This document shows positions 56,242 to 64,000 of a stretch of 64,000 nt of DNA, piece after piece (position 1 is the first letter of the stretch; the number at the start of each line of letters is the position of its first letter). The notes below the pieces were generated by a model. It was given only the letters and a program-made list of their open reading frames with translations. It was not told where the DNA came from and did no database searches. Source of the stretch: Haematobia irritans (taxonomy: Eukaryota; Arthropoda; Insecta; Diptera; Muscidae); assembly GCF_050003625.1 (NCBI RefSeq), contig NC_134401.1, positions 96,760,852 to 96,824,851 on the forward strand, read 5' to 3'. Position numbers and translations under genes: made by a program.

Positions 56242-56775
56242 AATAAATTCTGGTAGTTCACTATGCATGGCTTTAAGCTGAAATCAAAAACAACAATAAT
56301 GAATGAAGAATAAACCAACAATAACACAACAAAACGAATGAAGTAAGAGTAAGCACACTCAAAATAAACCCAGCCAACTGCACTCAAATCGATGATTTGA
56401 AATTGGCAAAGCAAAAGAGAAATGTGAAATCTTTGTGGAAAGATTTATTTCGGCAAAGTTCGACTATCATAAACCTTTTTTCGGAAGGTTCAAGTGTGGT
56501 TCACTTTGGGTTTAGTGAACTAACAGAATTTATTCTAATAATTGTTTGATAGTTTTGCTGCAAGTAGACGATGCTGATGAGGAATGTGGTAATTCCGAAA
56601 CGTGCGTCCATCCAACCATCTTGCAGTCATAGGGCTTTGTCCAGATAAATTTGACAAAGATCCTTTTTCCTCTGTTGGTTAAGCTACTCTTGTAGTTTAG
56701 TCAACGCAATGATTTTAAGCTTAGATCAAAACAACAAATATGATTGACGAATAAACCAACAATAAAAAAACAAAA
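56242..56775 (+). mobile_element. Probable Penelope-like element relic carrying a hammerhead ribozyme
   Basis: A segment between a foldback MITE and a 29-bp array. A ~50-bp direct repeat ('tttaagct.agatcaaaa.', 'gaataaaccaacaataa') occurs at ~56268-56325 and ~56709-56765, with the ribozyme between them. Type I hammerheads between repeats are characteristic of Penelope-like retroelements. No reverse transcriptase or GIY-YIG frame is visible, so it may be a solo long-repeat derivative. Confidence 0.5.
56558..56626 (+). ncRNA. Hammerhead ribozyme (type I, minimal stem III)
   Basis: All core elements are in order. Outer stem I CTGCAAG (56558-56564) pairs with CTTGCAG (56620-56626). Inner stem I GATG (56570-56573) pairs with CATC (56609-56612), leaving internal loops TAGAC and CAACCAT. 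Core CTGATGA is 56574-56580. Stem II GGAAT/ATTCC (56581-56585/56592-56596) has a 6-nt loop. Core GAA is 56597-56599. Stem III A600-T607 and C601-G606 closes a 4-nt loop. The cleavage site is GTC, after C56608. The very short stem III is typical of hammerheads described in Penelope-like elements. Self-cleavage is inferred. Confidence 0.82.
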
Positions 56776-57215
56776 CAAAATTTTATTTTGATACAAAATT
56801 TTGTCAAAATTTGATTTCTATAGAATTTTTTTTCCAAATTTTATTTCTATATTTATTTTTCTCAAAATTTTATTTCTATAGAAAAAATTCTCAAAATTTT
56901 ATTTCTAAGAAATTTTTCTGAAAATTCTATTTCTATAGAAAAATTTCTCAAAATTTTATTTCTAAGAAATATTTCTCAAAATTTTACGTCTAAAAAATTT
57001 TTCTCAAAATTTTGTTTCTATAGAAAAAATTCTCAAATTTTTTTATATAAAAAATTTAAAATTTAAATAAAAATTTTATTTTTATATAAATTTTACCAAA
57101 ATTTTATTTTTATATAAATTTTACCAAAATTTTATTTTTATATAAATTTTACCAAAATTTTATTTCTATAGAGATTTTTTTTGGTAGAATTCTACCAACT
57201 GTGGCCACCCTGGTG
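56776..57215 (+). repeat. 29-bp array element (H), diverged, with terminal end
   Basis: Plus-orientation units with many variants, ending TTTTTTGGTAGAATTCTACC then 'aactgtggccacc' at ~57190-57210, the standard H end. Confidence 0.85.
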
Positions 57216-57239
57216 GGAGTACAAATTTATTTTATGTTA

Positions 57240-57425
57240 TTTATATGTTTTAAGATAATAAAGCATAGCATATAGAACCATTTTTGTTTTGTAAATTTTG
57301 TTTAAATTTAACGAAAAATATTGTAGGGGAAATTGTAGGAAAAAGTTTTTTGGGAATGTAGGGGATACTTTCCCCTTTTATTGTCCTTGTAGGGTAAACC
57401 GAAAAATTTCCCTGGCAATATTTCC
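57240..57425 (+). repeat. Repeat K, copy 2
   Basis: Inverse partner of 31645-31805 (see there). Its right end 'ccctggcaatat' abuts the transposase remnant. Confidence 0.5.
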
Positions 57426-57964
57426 TATGAAAGGTCAGCAGAGCTCAAACGGCCTTCGATGAAAATGATGTGGACCATCATAACTGTATGAAGTCATCTT
57501 TATCGACCGTGGGGTCAAAATAAATGCCGAATATTATGGGAAAAATGTTCTCAAGCGAGAGTCGAAATCGTGGGTAGATAAACATTTCGGACGTAAAGCA
57601 TGCATATTTCACCAGGGCTCAGCACCGGCTTAAAAAGGAGATTAATCGCATCATTTCTACCGCACAATGGCCACCAAACTCTCCGTTTATCAATTCATTG
57701 GACTTTTGTGCCTGGGACATTTTGTAGAGTAAGGTTGGCACTAACAAATATCAAAGAGTCGATAATTTGAAAACGACTCGTTGTCAGAATGGGCCAATAT
57801 AGCACTGAGTCACATTCGAGCAGCTCGTGATGGCTTTGTCAACAGTTTGAAAGCCATAATTCATGCAAAAGTCGAGCAAATTTAAACCGATTCTAAAATT
57901 TGATGTTATTTCCCACATTTTTTGCTGTTGAAGAATAAAATTGATAAAAATAACAAATATAGCG
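57426..57964 (+). pseudogene. Tc1/mariner transposase remnant, C-terminal half
   Basis: Pieces in order: FIDRGVKINAEYYGKNVLKR (~57501-57560), ACIFHQGSAPA (second catalytic block, Gly where Asp is expected), KKEINRIISTAQWPPNSPF (~57630-57685), SLDFCAWDIL (third block, Asp retained; ~57700-57730), a TAG stop, then 'IRAARDGFVNSLKAIIHAK' (~57813-57870). Longest copy of this family in the window, disabled by stops and by loss of the second Asp. The exact Tc1/mariner subfamily cannot be set by eye. Confidence 0.75.
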
Positions 57965-59402
57965 CTTTACTTTATTACATAGCAGCCAACCAAAGCACCT
58001 TACATATCCTGACCCAATCTTACCTTCTATATCGTTTCGATACTTTGCAAACGGAATAACAAAGTGATCATAACTTCGTCCTTTAGCGAATGCCCTATAA
58101 AATTTTCCCTTCCATTTACCTTAATGTAGGTGCCAACATACACACTTATATCATTCATTTATTGCTTCTATTGAGTCCTATGTAAGAATTGAGCTTTGAA
58201 GGAAGGTATGAGACAGTCATCAATTAATTGAAACGAAGAGGGAAAAGAACTATTACGAGCTTTCAAGGATGGACTTTCATGCAATATATTCTTAAGCAAT
58301 AAGAAATTAATTTTACAGCAAAACAAAATTAATTCATAGAAGAAATGGACTTCTTTAAGAAAACAAGGACAAAATATTTAAAGTTGAGTGTCATATACGA
58401 TAATTGAAACACTTGAAATGTGTTATGGAGAAGAAGAAATTTTAAGAAGATTTATGACTGTTGTGGAACTACTGTGGTGTAATGGATAGTATGTCCATCT
58501 AGAAAGCCATTTGTCCATTCAATTTGTTGCCATAGGTATACAGAGATATGGATAAAGTATGTCCACACCATGCTTCATATTTAGACTAAGTTCTTTAGGG
58601 GGCCGTCCAAGTATTTATAAACCTATAAGATTATATATTTCATATCAGTATATGTTACTACTAGGTAATCTTTACATATAAAATAATCCAATTATCTTTA
58701 AATATATTTCTAGTGGAAATTTAGGTAGAAAACATTCTTTGTAGTACATTCTCCATTTATTATTAAATTTTGAATCAATAAATAATTGGAATAAAATGAT
58801 CGAAACTATTTCAATATACATATGATGGCACATACATTTTTTCTAGGAAATGCAGATTCCATATTTTATTCAAACTTTTCACGGAATTAACCCAAGAGAG
58901 CGAATTGCATAGATTTTGTCGGAACACAATTCTAGCTTTCATCACTTTTCTATGATATGGCTGTGGAAACTGATATGTGATTTGCATAGATTTGGAATTT
59001 AAGCTTATGAAGAATGATGCTGTATTTTTAATTAATTTTTTTTGAAAACAAACATAAAATGAAGAGGTTATTTTTTTCATAAGTTCAAGTATGAGTGTGC
59101 GTTGATGAAAAGCTCTTATATTCGAAAATTTTTACAAGTAATTTGCTTATGCACTTGACCTAATTAGTTCATAGTAGGAGTAGTTTTAAGTAGGAATACA
59201 AATGTCGAAGTCGACCTTTCTATTAATTGACTTTTTTATCAAAAAAGCCGAAAAGGTAACAATGAATAGAACGAGTTTGAGCATACAATAATTTCAATAG
59301 TGTCTTAGATGTTTGTCGTTTCCCATGATACAGGGAAGTGTGGATCCTTTGTATCTGGACTACAAACAAGCGTTCAAAAATAAGGGATGTCTTTCAAAAC
59401 TT
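57965..59402. other. Mostly single-copy-like DNA
   Basis: 58035-58100 retains a weak family A tail ('tactttgcaaacggaataac'). 58463-58500 ('ctgtggtgtaatggatagta') faintly resembles the SINE head. No exon supported. An E-like scrap precedes 59403. Confidence 0.4.
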
Positions 59403-59580
59403 TATTTGGGATACCATATCACATCCGTCAAATGTGTTGGGTGTTAATATAAAGGTTTGTCCCAAATACATACATTTAAATATCACTCGATCTGGACAGA
59501 ATTTGATAGACTTCTGCAAAATCTATAGACTCAAAACTTAAGTCGGCTAATGCATTAAGGTGAAACACAATATTAGTAAA
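59403..59580 (+). mobile_element. DINE-like family B, head-region fragment
   Basis: 'ataccatatcacatccgtca', 'cactcgatctggacagaatt', 'cacaatattagtaaaa' are the second half of the family B head segment. It lies directly before a family A head. Confidence 0.8.
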
Positions 59581-59790
59581 AAAACAAGTATATACGACCG
59601 TAAGTTCGTCCAGGCCGAATCTTATGTACCCTCCACCATGGATTGCGTAGGAACTTCTACTAAAGGCTGTCATCCACAATCGAATTACTTGGGTTGCGAT
59701 AACACTTGCCGATGGCAAGTTATCGTAAAACTTTTTAACACTGTCTTCTAAATTGTAAGTTAGTCCATAAGGGGTATATATTAAACAAAA
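59581..59790 (+). mobile_element. DINE-like family A, extra 5' head in tandem
   Basis: A head starting ACAAGTATATACGACCGTAA, 212 bp upstream of the next head (ACAAGTATATACGGCCGTAA). It is a head-only unit in tandem, as seen for family B at 42616-43150. Confidence 0.85.
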
Positions 59791-60299
59791 CAAGTATATA
59801 CGGCCGTAAGTTCGACCAGGCCGAAGCTTATGTACCCTCCATCATGGATTGCGTAGAAACTTCATCTAAACACTGCCATCCACAATCGAAGTAGGCATAA
59901 AATTTTGACAAAATTTTCTACAGAAATAAAATTTTAACAAAATTTTATATAGAAATAAAATTTTCCCAAATTTTCTATAGAAATAAAAATTTTGACAAAA
60001 TTTTCTATAGAAAGAAAATTTTGACAAAAATTTCTAAAGAAATAAAATTTTAACAAAATTTTCTATAGAAATAAACTTTTGACAAAATTTTCTATAGAAA
60101 TAAAATCTTGGTAGATTATTTTTGGCTCGAGTGGCAACCATGATTATGAACCGAATAAAATTTGAACAAAATTTTCTATAGAAATAAAATTTTGACAAAA
60201 TTTTCTATAGAAATAAAATTTTGGTAGATTATTTTTGGCTCTAGTGGCAACCATGATTACGAACCGATATGGATCAATTTTTGTGTGATTGGACCAATT

Positions 60300-61625
60300 T
60301 TGGAATGGTTGTTAGCGACCATATACTAACACCACATGCCTAATTTGAACCGGATCGGATGAATTTTGCTCCTCCAAGAGGCTCCGGAGGTCAAATCTGG
60401 AGAAAGTTTTATATGGGGTCTATATATAATTATGGACCGATATGGACCAATTCTGGCACGGTTGTTAAAGATCATATACTAACACCATGTTCCAAATTAA
60501 AACCGGATTGGATGAAATTTGCTTCTCTTGGAGACTTCGCAAGCCAAATCTGGGGATCGGTTTATAAGGGGGTTATATATAATTATGAACCGATGTGGAC
60601 CAATTTTTGCATGGTTGTTAGAGACCATATGCCAATACCATGTACCAAATTTCAGCCGCATTGGATGCAATTTGCTCCTCTTTGAGGCTTCGCAAGCCAA
60701 ATCTGGAGATCGGTTTATATGGGGTCTATATATAATTATGGACCGATGTGGACCGATTTTTGCATGGTTGTTAGAGACCATATACCAACATCATGTACCA
60801 AATTTCAGCCGGATCGGATGAAATTTGCTTCTCTTTGAGGCTCCGCAACCCAAATCTGGGGATCGGTTTATATGGGCGCCATATATAATTATGGACCGAT
60901 GTGGACCAATTTTTGCACGGTTGTTAGAGACCATATGCCAATACCATGTACCAAATTTCAGCCGCATTGGATGCAATTTGCTCCTCTTTGAGGCTTCGCA
61001 AGCCAAATCTGGAGATCGGTTTATATGGGGTCTATATATAATTATGGACCGATGTGGACCGATTTTTGCATGGTTGTTAGAGACCATATACCAACATCAT
61101 GTACCAAATTTCAGCCGGATCGGATGAAATTTGCTTCTCTTTGAGGCTCCGCAAGCCAAATCTGGGGATCGGTTTATATGGGGGCTATATCTAATTATGG
61201 ACCGATGTGGACCAATTTTTGCATGATTGTTAGAGACCATATACCAACACCATGTACCAAATTTCAGCCGGATCGGATGAAATTTGCTTCTCTTTTAGGC
61301 TCCGCAAGCCAAATCTGGGGATCGGTTTATATGGGGGCTATATATAGTTATGGACCGATGTGAACCAATTTTTGCATGGTTGTTAGAGACCATATACCAA
61401 CACCATGTACCAAATTTCAGCCGGATCGGATGAAATTTGCTTCTCTTTTAGGCTCCGCAAGCCAAATCTGGAGATCGGTTTATATGGGGGCTATATATAA
61501 TTATGGACCGATGTGGACCGATTTTTGCATGGTTGTTAGAGACCACATACCAACACCATATACTAAATTTCAGCCGGATCGGATGAAATATGCTTCTGTT
61601 AGAGGCTCCACAAGCCAAATCCGAG
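60300..61625 (+). repeat. 153-bp tandem array with a 306-bp higher-order repeat
   Basis: GATCGGTTTA landmarks at 60555, 60708, 60861, 61014, 61167, 61320 and 61473: six consecutive steps of exactly 153 bp. Units at 60555 and 60861 share variants ('gccgcattggatgcaatttg'); units at 60708 and 61014 share others ('ggtctatatataattatgga', 'ccaacatcatgtacc'). So 60555-60860 and 60861-61166 are a duplicated dimer. Confidence 0.97.
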
Positions 61626-61898
61626 GGTCCCTTTATATGGGGGCTATACGTAAAAGTGGACCGATATGGCCCATTTTCAATACCATCCGACCTACATCGA
61701 TAACAACTACTTGTGCCAAGTTTCAGGTCGATAGCTTGTTTCGTTCGGAAGTTAGCGTGATTTCAACAGACGGACGGACGGACGGACGGACGGACATGCT
61801 TAGATCGACTCAGAATTTCACCACGATCCAGAATATATATACTTTATGGGGTCTTAGAGCAATATTTCGATGTGTTACAAACGGAATGACAAAGTTAA

Positions 61899-61960
61899 TA
61901 TACCCCCATCCTATGATGGAGGGTATAATAATATACCCCCATCCTATGATGGAGGGTATA
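61899..61960 (+). repeat. Duplicated terminal hairpin of family A
   Basis: TATACCCCCATCC..GGAGGGTATA occurs twice in a row, at 61899-61927 and 61932-61960. Family B begins immediately after (ACAAGTAAGG at 61961). Confidence 0.92.
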
Positions 61961-62930
61961 ACAAGTAAGGAAAGTCTTAAGTCGGGCGAGGCCGACTATA
62001 TAATACCCTGCACCACTTTGTAGATCAAAATTTTCGATACCATATCACATCCGTCAAATGTGTTGGGTGCTAATTAAAGGTTTGTCCCAAATACATACAT
62101 ATAAATATCACTCGATCTGGGCAGAATTTGATAGACTTCTACAAAATCTATAGACTCAAAATTTAAGTCGGCTAATCCATTAGGGTGGAACACAATGTTA
62201 GTAAAAAAATATGGGAAACATTTAATCTCAAGCAATTTTAAGGAAACTGCAACTTTTCGACTAAGCAGTGGCGATTTTACAAAGAAATGTTGTTATTTTG
62301 ACCATTTTTGTCGAAATCGGAAAAACATATATATGGGAGCTATATCTAAATTTGAACTGATTTCAACCAAATTTGGCACGCATAACTACAATGCTAATTC
62401 TATTCCCTGTGCAAAATTTCAACTAAATCGGAGTAAAAAAATAGGCCTCTGTGGTCATATGAATGTAAATCGGGCGAACGATATATATGGGAGCTATATC
62501 TAAATCTGAACCGATTTCAATAAAATTTGGCACATTTGACAATACTTCTAATTGTACTCCTAGTGAAACATTTCAACCAAATTGGGGTAAAACTCTGGCT
62601 TCTGGGACCGTATTAGTCCATATCGGGCGAAAGATATATATGGGAGCTATATCTAAATCTGAACCGATTTCTTCCAAAATCAATAGGTTTCTATTCTGAA
62701 CCAAAACACATACTTGTGCCAAATTTAAAGTTGATTGGATTAAAACTGCGACCTAGACGTTGATTACAAAAATGTGTTCACAGACAGACGGACATGGCTA
62801 TATCGACTCAGGGGTCCACCCTGAGCATATTTGCCAAAGACACGAAGTGTCTATCTCGTCTCCTTCTGGGTGTTGCAAACATATGCACTAACTTATAATA
62901 CCCTGTTTCACAGTGTGGCGCAGGGTATAA
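61961..62930 (+). mobile_element. DINE-like family B, complete short copy
   Basis: Head ACAAGTAAGGAAAGTCTTAA, arm ATACCCTGCACCAC, about two internal units, a short core at 62782-62795 and terminal hairpin TACCCTGTTTCAC...GTGGCGCAGGGTATAA (62898-62930). The head arm and 3' arm form an inverted pair. Its 5' end abuts the family A hairpin. Confidence 0.88.
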
Positions 62931-62932
62931 TA

Positions 62933-64000
62933 AATTTTTGACAAAATTTTCTAACGAAATAAAATCTTGGCAAAATTTTCTATGGAAATAAAATTTTGAA
63001 AAAAATGTTCTATAGAAATAAAATTTTGACAACATTTTCTACAGAAGTAACATTTTGACAAAATTTTTATAGAAATAAATTTTTGACAAAATTTTTAATA
63101 GTAATAAAATTTTGACAAATTTTTCTATAGAAATAAATTTTTGAAAAAAATTTTCTATAGAAATTAAATTTTGACAAAATTTTCTATAAAAATAAATTTT
63201 TGACAAAAATTTTAATAGTAATAAAATAAAAATTTACAAAAAAATTTTACAACATTTTCTACAGAAATAAAATTTTGACAACATTTTCTATAGAACTAAA
63301 TTTTTGACAAAATTTTTTGTATAAATAAATTTTTGACAAAAATTTTAATAGTAATAAAATTTTGACATAATTTTCTATAGAAATAAATGTTTGAAAAAAA
63401 TTTTCTATAGAAATACAATCTTGGCAAAATTTTCTATGGAAATAAAATTTTGACAAAATTTTCGATAGAAATAAAATTTTGCCAACATTTTTTACAGAAG
63501 TAACATTTTGACAAAATTTTCTATAAAATTAATTTTTGACAGAATTTTTAATAGTAAAAAAATTTTGAAAAATTTTTCTATAGAAATAAATTTTTGAAAA
63601 TATTTTCTATAGAAATACAATCTTGGCGAAATTTTCTATGGAACCAAAATTTTGACAACATTTTCTACAGAAATAAAATTTTAACAAAATTTTCTATAAA
63701 ATAAAATGTTGACAAAATTTTCTATAGAAATAAAATTTTGACAAAATTTTCGATAGAAATAAAATTTTGACAAAATTTTCTATAGAAATTAAATTTTGAC
63801 AAAATTTTCTATAGAAATAAATTTTTGACAAAAATTTTAATAGTAATAAAATTTTGACAAAATTTTCTATAGTAATAAATTTTTGACAAAATTTTCTACA
63901 GAAATAAAATTTTTACAACATTTTCTACAGAAATAAAATTTTGACAAAATTTTCTATAGAAATAAATTTTTGACAAAATTTTCTGTAGAAATAAATTTTT
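62933..64000 (-). repeat. 29-bp minisatellite array (right edge)
   Basis: Minus-orientation units. Variant blocks ('tttttgacaaaaattttaat', 'agtaataaaa') recur near 63080, 63200, 63330 and 63830, so higher-order duplication is present. It continues beyond the window. Confidence 0.95.

Larger units (their letters stand above)
59793..61960 (+). mobile_element. DINE-like family A composite: head, 29-bp array, 153-bp array, hairpins
   Basis: The head (arm GTACCCTCCATCATGGATTG) runs into 29-bp minus-orientation units (59897-60225), with the H end 'ttttggtagattatttttgg' twice (60108 and ~60219). 'accatgattacgaaccgata' then opens a 153-bp array. The tail, a (GACG)n core (~61768-61795) and two successive terminal hairpins follow. 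The head arm TACCCTCCA.CATGGAT is the inverse of the 3' hairpin arm: a subterminal inverted repeat. A 215-codon frame (61376-62023) crosses repeats, tail and the next element and is not a gene. Confidence 0.88.

Noticed and set aside
58463..58500. Third SINE head
   Set aside because: Only ~20 bases resemble the A-box region and no B box follows at the right distance.
61376..62023. 215-codon open frame with 51-residue internal repeats
   Set aside because: The frame stays open because the 153-bp unit is divisible by three. It crosses the tail, the GACG microsatellite and two hairpins and continues into the next element. The opposite strand is also open in the array (60497-61087).

Overview
This window looks like non-coding, repeat-saturated chromosomal DNA of a muscoid fly (house fly / stable fly / horn fly type). 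The evidence is strong A+T bias, an irritans-subfamily mariner, DINE-1/Helentron-like interspersed elements with (GTCY)n cores, a LINE and a tRNA-derived SINE that both end in (TAACC)n-like tails, and huge arrays of an AT-rich 29-bp minisatellite. I found no host protein-coding gene, rRNA or functional tRNA. The only long reading frames belong to transposons, and both are broken. Nothing here is an operon or a bacterial system. All boundaries were read by eye. Layout. 1-175: 29-bp array. 965-7200: nested DINE-like family B, a MITE I call E and a MITE I call F, then the mariner (5951-7194). 7916-8254: SINE. 8290-9310: family C. 9547-12703: MITEs E and F. 12748-13110: piggyBac-type MITE. 13205-14160: two 29-bp arrays in opposite orientation, forming a giant palindrome. 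14165-15408: family A. 16832-17367 and 19852-20387: an apparently exact 536-bp duplication, the second copy lying inside a 29-bp array element (18409-21082). 21410-24440: LINE, SINE and Tc1/mariner remnants. 24433-26545: 29-bp array. 26596-28213: family B. 29786-32195: family A with nested elements. 33381-36173: 5'-truncated LINE. 37215-41690: families A and C. 42616-45345: family B, starting with three tandem 5' heads. 45711-50185: transposase relics, MITEs and arrays. 50955-53010: 29-bp array. 55787-56241: foldback MITE. 56558-56626: a well-formed hammerhead ribozyme in a probable Penelope-like relic. 57425-57960: transposase relic. 59581-61960: family A. 61961-62930: family B. 62933-64000: 29-bp array. 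Main conclusions. (1) Families A and B share one architecture: a 5' ACAAGTA head, a subterminal inverted repeat, a central tandem array, a GTCY microsatellite and a 3' terminal hairpin. This matches non-autonomous Helentrons (DINE-1). (2) Their central arrays, and parts of family C, keep a 153-bp period almost without indels although the sequences are far apart. (3) The 29-bp minisatellite is the expandable core of an interspersed element with its own ends, and it is repeatedly joined to family A. (4) A SINE and a LINE in the same window share a 3' tail, as expected if the LINE machinery mobilises the SINE. (5) A hammerhead ribozyme with intact core, three stems and cleavage site survives at 56558-56626. 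Stretches that look single-copy (for example 15620-16830, 23040-24370, 28450-29780, 41700-42610, 46680-47165, 50190-50950, 53010-54775, 57965-59400) are probably intergenic or intronic DNA.
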